Positions 37,176 through 46,995 of a stretch of DNA of 64,000 nt are shown piece after piece. Position 1 is the first letter of the stretch. Every line of letters starts with the position of its first letter. Under the pieces are notes generated by a model. It made no database searches. It had not been told where the DNA came from and saw only the letters and a program-made list of their open reading frames with translations. The position numbers and the translations under genes were made by a program. Source of the stretch: Enteractinococcus coprophilus (lineage in GTDB: Bacteria > Actinomycetota > Actinomycetes > Actinomycetales > Micrococcaceae); assembly GCF_006716305.1 (NCBI RefSeq), contig NZ_VFOU01000001.1, positions 248,001 to 312,000 of the forward strand, written 5' to 3'.

Positions 37176-37814
37176 TCAATCTTCGAGCGAATGTGTACCG
37201 CGAGGGGTGGGGGCGTCGAGTTTATAGCGGATCCCGATAATTCGAATCAGCCAGCAGGCACTGGCAGCGATGACTGCTGCAGCCACCCCGTAAAGATCTG
37301 CCATCATCGCTGCTACGGTCAGGCCCGCACCAACGATAGCGGGAACCGCATAGAGCCCTTCACTCATCACCGACGGAATGCGACCGATTAAGGCATCTCG
37401 TATAGTGCCCCCGCCGACCCCGGTGAGTGTGCCCAGGATGATCGACTGCACCGGGCCAAGACCGTATTCCATAGCCTTGCTGGCGCCGGTGACCGCAAAG
37501 ACGCTCAGGCCTACGGCGTCGAGAACTTCGATCGGTACTGTGATGCGGCCTAAGTGCTTGGCAAAGATAAAGACAATGAAGGCCCCGAATGCAGCCACAG
37601 CAAGATATCGCCAGTCTTGGAAGGTGGCCGGTGGGAGATCATTGAGCATGATGTCGCGAAGGATACCACCGCCCAGAGCGGTGATCATGCCCAGGGTCAG
37701 CACACCAATGATATCGATGCGCACGTGTCGCACTGCGGTCAGTGCGCCGTTGAGCGCGAAAGCAAACGTGCCCAAGAGGTCTAGTAGTAGCAACAGAATC
37801 TGTTCAGGGCCCAT
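37176..37814 (-). CDS. TRIC-type cation channel family protein (UPF0126)
   Basis: A 212-residue membrane protein with two repeats of three transmembrane helices. Each repeat carries a glycine-rich pore motif: LGMITALGGGILRDIML and LGTLTGVGGGTIRDALIG (the GGG-x-x-RD signature). These match the YadS/UPF0126 prokaryotic TRIC family, trimeric channels permeable to monovalent cations. Physiological role in bacteria is not settled. It is convergent with ald and has no operon partners. Confidence 0.88.
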   Translation of the reverse strand: MGPEQILLLLLDLLGTFAFALNGALTAVRHVRIDIIGVLTLGMITALGGGILRDIMLNDLPPATFQDWRYLAVAAFGAFIVFIFAKHLGRITVPIEVLDAVGLSVFAVTGASKAMEYGLGPVQSIILGTLTGVGGGTIRDALIGRIPSVMSEGLYAVPAIVGAGLTVAAMMADLYGVAAAVIAASACWLIRIIGIRYKLDAPTPRGTHSLED

Positions 37815-37925
37815 GTGCCTACATCATCCTTGCTGCTGGTATTCGACTTCATCGATCCATTGTTGCTTGTCGAACTGGCCAGTGCAAGGTGCAGTCTTGC
37901 ACCTGACCAGCACTATCGTAGAAAC

Positions 37926-37965
37926 GCGAACGGGTGCCATACTTCGACATGTGGCACCCGTTCGC
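37926..37965 (-). terminator. Terminator hairpin of the lipoprotein gene
   Basis: Perfect 14-bp arms GCGAACGGGTGCCA (37926-37939) and TGGCACCCGTTCGC (37952-37965) with a 12-base loop start 13 bases after the lipoprotein stop on the minus strand. A T run (TTTT) follows on the plus side. Confidence 0.75.
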
Positions 37966-37977
37966 TTTTGATCAGTC

Positions 37978-38817
37978 TTACTGGCCGGCAGCTGCGGCCA
38001 TCAGGTCTTCTTCAGTAATCAGCTGATCTTCGCTTGGTTTTTCGGGAATGTCCACTTCGTCGTCCCAGGTGAAGTCCATACGATCATCGCCATTGCGCAT
38101 CTCGACCATGCGCGGAGCCTCACGGTCGGTCACAAGTCCGATGAAGTGCACCGCTTCCCCGTTCATGATGTCGCCTTCCTTCTGGCCGTCAGTCGAGTAG
38201 AACCAGCCGGTATCGTCGGTTTCCATGTCAAGGCGCATGTAGTCGCCTTCTTGTTGAAGTTCTCCGAAGTTAAACCCGGTGACTTCATCGGTCTGATCGG
38301 CTTCTGCAGCCGAGCGCATCTGCTCCAGCAGGTCTGCCATGTTGACAGACTCTGCCATGGAGGCATAATTTTCGCTGACGTCGATGTACTTCCCTTCGAA
38401 ATCTGCGGTGTTCTGACGAACCTCTTCAATGTCGGCCTCGGAAGCACCAGTCATCATCGATGAGGTCAAGACTTCCCACATCATGTCCCAGGACACGTAC
38501 ACTTCGTCACCAAAGAACGTCATGATCGGGTCTTCATCGTCGCCCAAGCGGATCGCGGTGGCAGAACCGTCCAGCGGACCATAAATCTGAAGTTCGGACA
38601 GGTCTGCACCGAGCATATCCACGATGATTTCTCGGTCACTGGCCATCTCATCTGGCAGGACCCCTGTCATTCCCATGGCTTCGGACGCTGCCATGGATTC
38701 CCACATCTGACCTTCGATGTCGTCATAGGCGGGAACATCGGAATCGCGGGCGCAACCACTCAGTGCCAGCCCGGCGATGGCGGCCGTTGCGACGACTGCT
38801 CGGATCGATCGTGACAT
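37978..38817 (-). CDS. Secreted lipoprotein, LppX/LprG-like, function unknown
   Basis: A 279-residue exported lipoprotein. MSRSIRAVVATAAIAGLALSGC is a signal peptide with lipobox ALSGC; the mature part is acidic, Asp/Glu/Met-rich. The pattern of MASDREIIVDMLGADLSELQIYG, AIRLGDDEDPIMTFFGDEVY and MRLDMETDDTGWFYSTDG resembles the LolA/LppX-type lipid-binding folds of actinobacteria, but this is only a resemblance. I chose ATG 38817 over TTG 38826 because it gives a compact signal peptide. It is a single gene ending in a terminator. Confidence 0.7.
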   Translation of the reverse strand: MSRSIRAVVATAAIAGLALSGCARDSDVPAYDDIEGQMWESMAASEAMGMTGVLPDEMASDREIIVDMLGADLSELQIYGPLDGSATAIRLGDDEDPIMTFFGDEVYVSWDMMWEVLTSSMMTGASEADIEEVRQNTADFEGKYIDVSENYASMAESVNMADLLEQMRSAAEADQTDEVTGFNFGELQQEGDYMRLDMETDDTGWFYSTDGQKEGDIMNGEAVHFIGLVTDREAPRMVEMRNGDDRMDFTWDDEVDIPEKPSEDQLITEEDLMAAAAGQ

Positions 38818-38964
38818 ATTTTCCAAACTTTCTGCTGTGGTGGTCGTTACGGTGGTGATTCAGCGTAGGGAGCGCCCTAGCCAAAGCAACAACTTTCAAG
38901 TGTAGACCGCAGGTGTTGTTTGGAAGTTCACAATGACGCCGCTGTCTGGCGAGATCACGTCGAA

Positions 38965-39441
38965 TTAGGAGGTCATCGCTGGGGTGCCCGCCTGAGAATC
39001 GATCCGGGTCTCTTCACCGACTCGTGCACCCTTGGGCACTTTGCGGTCGGCTTCGGCTTCGGTGATGAGCGGGTAGACACCGGACTCATCGTGGGTTTCC
39101 CGCCCCGTGACCGGTGGGTTGAATACACAAGCCATGCGCAGTTCGGTCTCGGCGCGCACGGTGTGCTTTTCGTGGCCATCGAGCAAGTACAGTGTGCCGT
39201 CGCGAAGGTCGTGGACTTCGCCGGTTTCCTCGTTGGTCAAGGTCCCAGTACCTTGAACACAGTAGACGGCTTCGATGTGGTTTTCGTAGTGAAACGTCGA
39301 CGTCGTACCGGCATAAATAACCGTGTCATGCATCGAGAAGCCCACGCCTTCGCGGGCCAGAATGATGCGGCGGGAGCGCCAAGTTTCGGATGTGACGTCG
39401 CGTTCGGTGTCGTTGAGGTCTTCTAGTTGGGTAACGATCAT
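38965..39441 (-). CDS. ectC: L-ectoine synthase
   Basis: A 158-residue cupin that closes N-gamma-acetyl-diaminobutyrate into ectoine. The cupin fold is visible in [27 protein letters not shown] and [27 protein letters not shown], with the Fe ligands Glu, Tyr and His in that set. Start ATG 39441 opens [16 protein letters not shown], the standard ectoine synthase N-terminus. It is the third gene of ectABC, 26 bases after ectB. The C-terminal tail is longer than usual by about 20 residues ([20 protein letters not shown]-like text). No ectoine hydroxylase gene follows. Confidence 0.9.
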   Translation of the reverse strand: MIVTQLEDLNDTERDVTSETWRSRRIILAREGVGFSMHDTVIYAGTTSTFHYENHIEAVYCVQGTGTLTNEETGEVHDLRDGTLYLLDGHEKHTVRAETELRMACVFNPPVTGRETHDESGVYPLITEAEADRKVPKGARVGEETRIDSQAGTPAMTS

Positions 39442-39467
39442 GTGGTGGATCCTTTCGCAGGCTTGAG

Positions 39468-40763
39468 TTAGGCGTTGGCGGTTGTTGGTTCGAATACCAG
39501 AGTGATGTCTTGACCGGTGACCTCGGCGATGCAATCGGCCAGGGTGTTCAGCCCGCGCTCCAGCACGACCAGATCCATGGTCAGCGCCGGCATGAGCTTG
39601 AGGACCTCGTCCTGTGGTCCGGAGGTTTCCATCAGCAGGCCTTTTTCGAAGCCGGCAGCAGCCACTTTGCCTGCGACGGCTGGATCGCGGAAGTACAGTC
39701 CGGTCAGCAGCCCCCGACCTTTGACGGTAGTGCCTTCGACTTCGATGGCGATCTTGGTCAGCGCATCCTGGACGGTGTCAATGACCTTGGCCAGGTGGCC
39801 GCTTTGGAAGGAGTCATCGGCCCAGTAGCGGCGCAGTGCAGCGGTGGCGGTGACGAATGCTGGGTTGTTGCCGCGGAAGGTACCGTTGTGCTCACCCGGC
39901 GCCCAAACGTCGAGTTCGTGGGAGAACAAAGTCAGGGCCATCGGCAGGCCATAACCGGAAATCGATTTGGACACGCATACGATATCGGGCACGATGCCGG
40001 CTTCTTCGAAGCTGAAGAACGTCCCGGTGCGACCGCAACCTGCCTGGACGTCATCGACGATCAGCAGGATGTCGTGGCGTTGGGTCAGCTCGCGCAGACC
40101 GCGCAGCCATTCGGCGCGAGCGGCGTTGAGGCCACCTTCGCCCTGGACGGTTTCGACGATGATCGCAGCTGGTTTATCGACGCCGGAGCCGGAGTCTTCC
40201 AGGACGCGTTCGAGCCAGAGGAAGTCTGCGGTTTCCCCATCGAGGTAGTTATCGTAGGGAATCTTAGAGCTGTTGGTCAGGGGCATGCCAGCTCCCTGAC
40301 GCTTCATCGAGTTCCCGGTAACCGACAGGGAACCCAGGGTCATGCCGTGGAATGCGTTGGTGAACGACAGAATGTGCTGGCGCCCGGTAACCTTGCGAGC
40401 CAGTTTCAGTGCCGTTTCCACGGTATTAGTACCGGTTGGTCCGGGGAACATAACCTTGTAACCCAGGCCGCGCGGGTCCAGGATGACCTCTTTGAACGTG
40501 GTCAAGAATTCGCGTTTGGCAGGGGTCATCATATCCAGCGAGTGCACGAGTGCATCGGAGCTGAAGTAATTGAGCAATTCGGCGCGCAGTTCGGGGTTGT
40601 TATGGCCGTAATTCAGGGCACCTGCACCGGAGAAGAAGTCGATGTATTCTTTGCCCTGTTCATCGGTGAGGATGGAGCCGGAGGCTGAGGTGAAGACGGT
40701 GGGCCAGCTGCGGCAGTAGCTGCGAACCTGTGATTCTGTGGTTTCAAAAATGGTGGTATCCAT
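39468..40763 (-). CDS. ectB: Diaminobutyrate--2-oxoglutarate aminotransferase
   Basis: A 431-residue class III PLP aminotransferase that makes L-2,4-diaminobutyrate from aspartate semialdehyde and glutamate, first step to ectoine. Landmarks are [80 protein letters not shown] and the PLP lysine in [16 protein letters not shown]. Start ATG 40763 gives the usual length; the frame runs further upstream without family similarity. Middle gene of ectABC. Confidence 0.92.
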   Translation of the reverse strand: MDTTIFETTESQVRSYCRSWPTVFTSASGSILTDEQGKEYIDFFSGAGALNYGHNNPELRAELLNYFSSDALVHSLDMMTPAKREFLTTFKEVILDPRGLGYKVMFPGPTGTNTVETALKLARKVTGRQHILSFTNAFHGMTLGSLSVTGNSMKRQGAGMPLTNSSKIPYDNYLDGETADFLWLERVLEDSGSGVDKPAAIIVETVQGEGGLNAARAEWLRGLRELTQRHDILLIVDDVQAGCGRTGTFFSFEEAGIVPDIVCVSKSISGYGLPMALTLFSHELDVWAPGEHNGTFRGNNPAFVTATAALRRYWADDSFQSGHLAKVIDTVQDALTKIAIEVEGTTVKGRGLLTGLYFRDPAVAGKVAAAGFEKGLLMETSGPQDEVLKLMPALTMDLVVLERGLNTLADCIAEVTGQDITLVFEPTTANA

Positions 40764-40841
40764 GAGTCCCTTTCTAAGGTGTTGGTGAACTGTTTTTGCG
40801 CAGCACAGCTGCACAACAAGATTGGAAAATCGGGTGAGTGA

Positions 40842-41402
40842 TTAGTTGAGCGCTAGCTGCTCGGCGGCTGTTGCACGACGACGCGCCAGCTCGGGCACTA
40901 ACGGTCCGATGCGGTGGAGGTATTCGGTGTCGTGTTCATCCGGATACATCTCGGAAGTGAACAGCGATTCGATGTCGTGTGGCGCCTCGTGCCGGTGCGC
41001 TAGCGAGGCGAAGAGTTGTTTGGACGCGGCGTTGTCATCGGTCACGGTGGTTTCCAGGTATTCTGTGCCGGTGGTTTCAACCAGATAGTCCAGCATCCGG
41101 CTGGCCAGTCCGTGGCCTCGTGCTGCCTCATCGACGGCGACCTGCCAGATCAACAGGGTGGTCGGTGCGTTGGGTCGAAAGAATCCGGTAACAAAGCCCA
41201 TGAGCTTGCCATCCTCGGTCGTGGCGACGACGCTGGTGTCGGCGAAGTCTCGGCACCACAGCAGATAGTGGTATGAGGAGTTCAGATCAAGAACTCCGGT
41301 TGAACGAGTCAGGCGCCAGATATCGGCACCATCGGACACCCGCGGGGACCGCAGATCAATAGCATAGCCAGAATGATCGTTCTTAGATTCGGAAAGATGC
41401 AT
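40842..41402 (-). CDS. ectA: L-2,4-diaminobutyrate gamma-acetyltransferase
   Basis: About 186 residues of the GNAT fold, acetylating diaminobutyrate from acetyl-CoA, the second step of ectoine synthesis. The family signature is clear: DLNSSYHYLLWCRDFADTSVVA, LMGFVTGFFRPNAPTTLLIWQVAV, the CoA loop ARGHGLASRMLDYLVE and HDTEYLHRIGPLV. I chose ATG 41402; ATG 41474 and TTG 41528 are in frame and none has a strong ribosome site. Gap to ectB is 78 bases. A TTGACC hexamer near 41560 followed by TATTGG may be promoter elements (spacing 15, so weak). Confidence 0.87.
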   Translation of the reverse strand: MHLSESKNDHSGYAIDLRSPRVSDGADIWRLTRSTGVLDLNSSYHYLLWCRDFADTSVVATTEDGKLMGFVTGFFRPNAPTTLLIWQVAVDEAARGHGLASRMLDYLVETTGTEYLETTVTDDNAASKQLFASLAHRHEAPHDIESLFTSEMYPDEHDTEYLHRIGPLVPELARRRATAAEQLALN

Positions 41403-41790
41403 AGGCTCAACAATAACGAGCTGAGGATTCAGATCAACCAGCTCAGCCGCAGTTTTGCGCGCGATCGGCCACATTTCAACCTGCCAAAACACCGGCGCTC
41501 CCGCAGGGTGTCGCCGATCCGCACCCAATAAAGAGCACCACCTGGGGTCAAGCCAATGTTATCAAAACGTTATCCTTTTGTTGCGCTCTCGTTATGCAAG
41601 GAATCCCTTGCCTCCCGACGTAAGAACGTGAAGTTACCCACACATCCTGGGTAATGACTACTGACTTCACCTGCTGGCAACCTTTAGGTGACCAAACTGC
41701 AGGTCACATATAGCCCAACGTTCAACTCGCCCCGACACGATGACCATCGTTCATACAACCTTCAACCATCACTCCTCGGAGGTGACCCTC

Positions 41791-44301
41791 TTGACTCGCA
41801 TCTCTCGCTGGCTACCTGCTTCAACGTTGACCGTTGGGCTCGTGGCATCCAGCCTGGCGGTTATTGCCCCAGCACAAGCGAATCTTGAAACCGATCCAGA
41901 ATCTGACGTTTTGATCGACGAAACAACGACGTGGCGCTATCTTGATGACGGCACGGATCCGGCCAACCACCTGCCGTCACGCACCGACTGGACTGCCCCA
42001 GAATTCGACGATTCCTCGTGGGATTCTGCGGCCGGTAGCTTCGGCGCGCTGCGTGGTGAAATCGCCGAACTCAATGGAGGCTACACACCAGACAACCTGC
42101 TGTCGCAGTACAAAGATGGTACAACCGACAATAAGGAAGCGTTCTTCTTCCGTTCCGAGTTCACCGTCGACACAGATGAACTCGATGCCGGTGACGAAGT
42201 CAATGGCGCAATCTTGTACGACGACGCCGCAATCGTCTACGTCAACGGTGAGAAAGTTCGCGGCTTCCACGACGACGACCTGCCCTTCACCGAAGATGGC
42301 GACGACCGCAACCTCGTCTACGGTGGAGCCAATGCTTCTGCACCCCACTACCGCGAGTTCACGGTTCCAGAAGACCTGTTGGAAGATGGCGAAAACACGA
42401 TCTCCGTCCAGCTGCACAACGGTCGTGAGACCAGCTCGGACCTCTACTTCGAACTGGAACACCTCACTGTAGAGACCAACGAGCCAGAAGGCCCGACCGC
42501 CATTCTGTTGCAAATGGGCGCTGATCCATCCGAGCGTCGTCTGTCGTGGCTGACCGACTCGGGTGTTGCAGAATCCGTGCAGATCGCTTCAGGGGCAGTT
42601 GATACCATGCCCGAAAATGCGACCACAATTGACGCCACCGAACAGGCTGATTCCGCTCACGATGGCAAACAATATGCTCAGGCGACCCTGTCGGAACTGA
42701 CCCCGGGCACCTACAGTTACCGTGTTGGCTCAGAGGATGGCACCTGGTCGGATATCGCCCAGTTTGAAGTCCACCCCAACGACGTTGAGCACACCTTCAC
42801 TATGGTCGGTGACCCACAGCTGGGCTCCTCGGGCAACCTGCAGTCGGATGGCGCCGGTTGGCAGCGTGCACTGGACGCTAACGATCAGCTGTTCCCAGAG
42901 TCCCAGTACATTCATTCTGTTGGCGACCAGGTTGAAACCTATGAAGGTAACCCGGACCAATATCTGTCCGTCATCGCAGCGCAGCAGCTGCGCTCACAGC
43001 CGCTGATGGCCACCCTGGGCAACCACGACTTCAACCGCAGCTCACCACAGGATCTGTTTGGTCAGCACTACAACCTGCCAAACCTAGCAGACTACGACCC
43101 AACACAGGGCAGCTACTGGTTCATTTACAATGACGTGCTGCATTTGAACATCAGCACCGAATTCCGTTCCGACTACGATGCACACCGCGAGTTCTTGGAG
43201 ACCACCATCGCTGAGCACGGTGATGATGTGTCCTGGACCATGTTGACCTTCCACCGTCCGCTCTACAGCGGCGGTAACCACTCGGTGACCGGCACCACCG
43301 ACGGTATTCGCAACAACCTTGGCCCTATCATCAATGATTTGGATATCGACGTCGTCCTGACCGGCCACGACCACTCCTACACCCGTAGCTACTTGATCGA
43401 TGCTGATGGTAATCAGGTTGATCCTGAGACTTCGGAAATCATCGTGGATGCTGAAGGCAACGTGACCGATCAGGAACTCATCGCCAATTACGAAGGCACT
43501 GATTCCAGCCAGCGACTTGAAGACGGCAGCTACGTTCGCGTCACTCCAGAAGAGGACGAGACCCTGTTCGTCACGGCCAACTCCTCCAGCGGCTCCAAGT
43601 ACTACAATCTGCAGGACGCTTCGAACTACCGCGAGGGCTTCCAGCCACGCTTCCGCGACCAGCAGCGTGAACAGAACATCACCGGGGTAGAAGTTGACCA
43701 GTGCACCGTGACGACCACCACTGTCGAACTCGACGGCACTGTGGTCGACAAGGTTGAACTGCTGCGTGATCACACCGCACCCGTTATCACCGCAGCCGAC
43801 GCCACCGTTGCACTCGACGGCGAATTCGATCCGCTGGCTGGTCTAGAAATCTCGGACGACTGCGCAACGCTGACCACCGACGACGTGGAAGTTGAAGGCG
43901 AAATCAACACCTCGGTCCTCGGTCAGCAGACCATGACCTACCGCCTCGCCGATGCGGCCGGGAACGAGACCGAATTCGAACGTATCGTCATCGTTGCTGA
44001 AGTCGCCGATGAAGACAAAGACAACACCGACGACGAACCAACGCCTACTCCGACCCCAACCTCGGGCGAGGATGATGCCAGTGACCCGAATCCGAATCTC
44101 AACAGTGGCACCGACGGTGACGACAATGCCGCCGGAGCCAATGATGACGTGACCGATGCTGATCGCAGCGCCGACACCGATCGCGACGGCGCGCTGGCCA
44201 ACACCGGTGCCAGCATTATGTGGGCGGTCGCGATTGGTCTAACCGCCTTGGCAATTGGTCTAATCTTGTTCTTGGTAAAGCGTAATAGGCTGACCCCGTA
44301 A
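41791..44301 (+). CDS. Secreted, wall-anchored metallophosphoesterase (purple acid phosphatase-like)
   Basis: About 836 residues. TTG 41791 (GGAGGT seven bases upstream) opens a signal peptide that ends VIAPAQA. A galactose-binding-like domain follows (about 40-250), then a fibronectin-like N-domain (about 255-345) and the calcineurin-type phosphoesterase domain with VGDPQLG, SVGDQVETYEG, LGNHDFN, MLTFHRPLYSGGNH and LTGHDHSYTRSY. The C-terminal part holds an Ig-like domain, an Asp/Thr/Pro stalk and a sorting signal LANTGA followed by a hydrophobic helix and KRNR. That is the LAxTG type used by class E sortases. Likely role: extracellular phosphate release from organic phosphate. The ORF has an upstream ATG at 41740 but weaker support. 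A terminator follows. Confidence 0.87.
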   Translation: MTRISRWLPASTLTVGLVASSLAVIAPAQANLETDPESDVLIDETTTWRYLDDGTDPANHLPSRTDWTAPEFDDSSWDSAAGSFGALRGEIAELNGGYTPDNLLSQYKDGTTDNKEAFFFRSEFTVDTDELDAGDEVNGAILYDDAAIVYVNGEKVRGFHDDDLPFTEDGDDRNLVYGGANASAPHYREFTVPEDLLEDGENTISVQLHNGRETSSDLYFELEHLTVETNEPEGPTAILLQMGADPSERRLSWLTDSGVAESVQIASGAVDTMPENATTIDATEQADSAHDGKQYAQATLSELTPGTYSYRVGSEDGTWSDIAQFEVHPNDVEHTFTMVGDPQLGSSGNLQSDGAGWQRALDANDQLFPESQYIHSVGDQVETYEGNPDQYLSVIAAQQLRSQPLMATLGNHDFNRSSPQDLFGQHYNLPNLADYDPTQGSYWFIYNDVLHLNISTEFRSDYDAHREFLETTIAEHGDDVSWTMLTFHRPLYSGGNHSVTGTTDGIRNNLGPIINDLDIDVVLTGHDHSYTRSYLIDADGNQVDPETSEIIVDAEGNVTDQELIANYEGTDSSQRLEDGSYVRVTPEEDETLFVTANSSSGSKYYNLQDASNYREGFQPRFRDQQREQNITGVEVDQCTVTTTTVELDGTVVDKVELLRDHTAPVITAADATVALDGEFDPLAGLEISDDCATLTTDDVEVEGEINTSVLGQQTMTYRLADAAGNETEFERIVIVAEVADEDKDNTDDEPTPTPTPTSGEDDASDPNPNLNSGTDGDDNAAGANDDVTDADRSADTDRDGALANTGASIMWAVAIGLTALAIGLILFLVKRNRLTP

Positions 44302-44344
44302 CCACCACGAACCATTTGTAAGGCGCACCCGTCTGACAAATTCA

Positions 44345-44383
44345 CCGGCGGCGTGTTTCCTCAACCCGGAGACGCGCCGCCGG
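44345..44383 (+). terminator. Terminator of the phosphoesterase gene
   Basis: Arms CCGGCGGCGTGT (44345-44356) and ACGCGCCGCCGG (44372-44383) pair over 12 bp with one G-T pair and are followed by CTTTCTTG. It lies 44 bases after the stop codon. Confidence 0.8.
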
Positions 44384-44576
44384 CTTTCTTGCGAGACACG
44401 GTCTAGCTTCAAGAACAGCGTTCCTGCGGAGCCATCCACTGTTCGCAACCATTGACCTTGTGACAGCACGGCTGGATTCTTTCCTCGATGCTCAATAGAG
44501 CCTTGGCTTGCGCTCGATGTCAGAGCTTGGTTATGGTCTGATCTGGGAATTACCTCAACACTAGCTAGGAGAAACC

Positions 44577-45008
44577 TTGAAGAACTCGTTGTATCGCGGC
44601 GGCGGATTAGCGCTTACCGCAATGATTGGTGCTCTTGCACTGGCTTCGTGTGGGGAAGCTCCGACCGCGGCTGTGGGCGACTGCATCAATAGTTCAGATT
44701 TATCCGACGAGGGGATCGACGAGATCGCTGCCATCTCGTGTGAGGAGTCCCATGACCTTGAGGTTTTTCACGTCTTCGAGATGCCCGAAGGCGACTTTCC
44801 TGAAGAGGCCGGGTTAGATAGCGCAGCTGAAGAGCAGTGCATCCCGGCGTTTGAGGAATACGTCGGCATTGACTATCTCGAATCCGATCTTTGGATTACG
44901 ACCATCTATCCTTCTGAAGATACCTGGCAGCGCATTGATGACCGCGAGATCCTCTGCCTGTTGCAGACCGACGGCGACAGCGGCTCAATGAAGGGCGCCC
45001 AGATCTAG
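44577..45008 (+). CDS. Septum_form-like lipoprotein
   Basis: A 143-residue secreted protein. The signal peptide ends in lipobox ALASC. The mature part fits the actinobacterial septum formation domain: VGDCINS, paired cysteines in AISCEESHDLEVFHVFEMPEGDFP and EEQCIPAFEEYVG, then TTIYPSEDTWQRIDDREILCLL. The four cysteines probably form two disulfides. The family name derives from a septation phenotype in some members, but most have no known role. TTG start with AGGAG upstream. Single gene, convergent with dedA. Confidence 0.8.
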   Translation: MKNSLYRGGGLALTAMIGALALASCGEAPTAAVGDCINSSDLSDEGIDEIAAISCEESHDLEVFHVFEMPEGDFPEEAGLDSAAEEQCIPAFEEYVGIDYLESDLWITTIYPSEDTWQRIDDREILCLLQTDGDSGSMKGAQI

Positions 45009-45113
45009 TGTCTGACGGTGCGGCCGATACGATTCCGGATCAGGGGTGATACGCGGCCCTACCACGAAGATGCAATCGGCGCCGGCTTCGCGGCAGCGAA
45101 CGGCGCGAGAGGC

Positions 45114-45887
45114 TTACTCCGAGCTGCGCGTATCGTCGGCTTGTATGCGTCCGACCAACCGATCGATCCTCGCGGCGACTTCCGCGGGGCTTTCCGGCTG
45201 ATAATTGGGGTCACGAGCACGACGTCGATTACGCACGATCCGCGCCGTGACCCATATAGCCAGCACGACAACGACGGCGATCAGGACCACGTTAGAAAAT
45301 ACGTCTGCATAGTCGGAAATCAAGTGGAAATTCGCGCCCAGTAAGTAACCACCCATGATGAAGATGGTGTTCCAGATGAGCGATCCGAGAGCGGTAAATA
45401 GGGTGAATAGCCAGAAGTTCATGCGTTCAAGACCCGCCGGTATCGAAATCAGCGAGCGAAAGATCGGGATCATCCGGCCGAAGAACACCGTCCAGTAGCC
45501 ATATTTAAGAAACCATCGTTCGGTGCGTTCAATGTCGTCAATATCGACCAACGGCATAATATAGGCGGCCTTGTATAAGCGGTATCGTCCGAACCAGGCA
45601 CCCAAACCGTAGAGCACCCACGCACCGGTCACTGAACCGATGGTCGCCCACAGAATGCCTGCGGCCGGGGTAAACGTGCCACCGGCTGCGGTAAAACCGG
45701 CGAGCGCTAGGAACAGCTCGGACGGGATCGGGGGGAATACATTTTCGATGAATACTGCCAGCCCAAGGCCGATCGGGCCCAGTGCCTCCATGACGGCTAC
45801 GACGAGGTCGCCAAGCCAACCGTAGGAGACGTCGTCGGGTGGCGTGGTGGTGCCACTTTGGCTAAGTACTCTAGGCGCGATCATCAT
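45114..45887 (-). CDS. DedA family membrane protein
   Basis: A 257-residue membrane protein of the DedA/VTT family, which includes lipid flippases for undecaprenyl phosphate and phosphatidylethanolamine. The amphipathic re-entrant motif GLAVFIENVFPPIPSELFLALAGF and the conserved GRMIPIFRSLISIPAGLERM are both present, with five hydrophobic segments. The C-terminal tail is basic and Pro-rich (RRRARDPNYQPESPAEVAAR). Two ATGs (45887, 45884) are possible. Neighbouring genes give no specific clue. Confidence 0.88.
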   Translation of the reverse strand: MMIAPRVLSQSGTTTPPDDVSYGWLGDLVVAVMEALGPIGLGLAVFIENVFPPIPSELFLALAGFTAAGGTFTPAAGILWATIGSVTGAWVLYGLGAWFGRYRLYKAAYIMPLVDIDDIERTERWFLKYGYWTVFFGRMIPIFRSLISIPAGLERMNFWLFTLFTALGSLIWNTIFIMGGYLLGANFHLISDYADVFSNVVLIAVVVVLAIWVTARIVRNRRRARDPNYQPESPAEVAARIDRLVGRIQADDTRSSE

Positions 45888-45944
45888 TTCATGATATCCC
45901 GATCAGCCTGAACATACGCTGAACCTGCTGAACGGTCCTAGAGC

Positions 45945-46196
45945 TCAATGTTTGAAATGCACGAAGACCCGCCCGAAATTCCTGCTGTCTTTTTCCACAC
46001 GGTGATATCGCGCTTTAATGTCTTTCCGGTCGAGGAAGCGCAGGACTCGCTTCTTCAGTGCGCCGCTGCCCTTGCCCGGGATGATCTCCACGGTCTTGAC
46101 CTTGGTGGCCTCCGCCTCGTCGATGATGTCGTGCAACGCCTGATCAAGGTCCCGACTTTTGTTGTAGATATCGTGAAGATCTAATTTCAAACGCAC
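45945..46196 (-). CDS. Smr domain protein
   Basis: An 83-residue stand-alone Smr (small MutS-related) domain. It opens LKLDLHDIYNKSRDLDQALHDIIDEA and carries the signature VEIIPGKGSGALKKRVLRFL (the IxGKGxG loop). Smr domains are DNA nickases or RNA endonucleases; stand-alone forms have no clear role. GTG start with GAGGAG five bases upstream. It follows the DHFR-like gene by 9 bases, so both may be transcribed together. Confidence 0.88.
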   Translation of the reverse strand: MRLKLDLHDIYNKSRDLDQALHDIIDEAEATKVKTVEIIPGKGSGALKKRVLRFLDRKDIKARYHRVEKDSRNFGRVFVHFKH

Positions 46197-46205
46197 GCAG
46201 GCTCC

Positions 46206-46772
46206 TCATCCTTGGTCCTGGCCAGGATACGTCAATCGGTAGCGCAGCCGGGCGAACTGGCCGATCTGCTGCGCCTCAACCAGGATTAGACGATCTGATT
46301 CAATCCGCTGGCCCAGCAGAGGTGCGCCCTCGACCAGTGCGACCGGGGCGACACTGAGCACGATTTCATTCAGGGCTCGTGCGGTAATAAATTGCGAGGC
46401 CAGTCCCCCACCACCGACTACCCAAATGATCCCGTCACCCGCGAGCTCACGTAATTGTGGCAACGCCGCGGCCACATCGCCCGACATAAACCGAATATCA
46501 GCATCGCCCGGGGCAGGCAGGTCTCGAGACGTAAAAACCACGGTGATCACATCTGGCATCGCAGTACCCCAGGCGTCCATCTTCTCTAACGCCCCAAGTT
46601 CGTCGAGTACCCACTCATAGGTCGTGGAGCCCATGACCTGGACTGCGGCCCGCGGCGGAGCAAGCTGCGGGTCGTCTCCGTCTGGCACAGCAAAGAGCCA
46701 CGATAACGAATTGTGTTGATCCGCCAGGTAACCGTCCAAGCTCGTGGCGGTCTCATACACGATTTGTCCCAT
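46206..46772 (-). CDS. DHFR/RibD C-terminal family reductase (first of three)
   Basis: A 188-residue NADPH-dependent reductase fold of the RibD C-terminal type. Visible are MGQIVYETATSLDGYLAD, the MGSTTYEWVLDE helix and the cofactor loop GIIWVVGGGGLASQFITARALNEI. The group includes dihydrofolate reductase-like and riboflavin reductase-like proteins, mostly of unknown substrate. ATG 46772 chosen; the frame runs upstream without similarity. Two paralogues on the opposite strand begin 220 bases away. Confidence 0.85.
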   Translation of the reverse strand: MGQIVYETATSLDGYLADQHNSLSWLFAVPDGDDPQLAPPRAAVQVMGSTTYEWVLDELGALEKMDAWGTAMPDVITVVFTSRDLPAPGDADIRFMSGDVAAALPQLRELAGDGIIWVVGGGGLASQFITARALNEIVLSVAPVALVEGAPLLGQRIESDRLILVEAQQIGQFARLRYRLTYPGQDQG

Positions 46773-46995
46773 AATCGCGAGGCTAGCGCCCAAGAATCTT
46801 CCCCAACACCGGTGCGCACTAATCTCGAGGAAAACCCTGGTCAGCGCACGATGCATTGTTCTCATACCCGACGCTTAGGTGTCGAGGTAGCGACGTCGCC
46901 GTCAGCGTCGCCGAAGGACCAGTAGTCATTTGTCACCCAGGTTTTTAGACTGGTGACTGAGCCATCCTCACGGTGTATTGGAGGAGAAATCCATC

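Noticed and set aside
41403-41528. Longer N-terminus for ectA (TTG 41528 or ATG 41474)
   Set aside because: The extra residues have no family similarity and no clear ribosome site; kept only as alternative starts.
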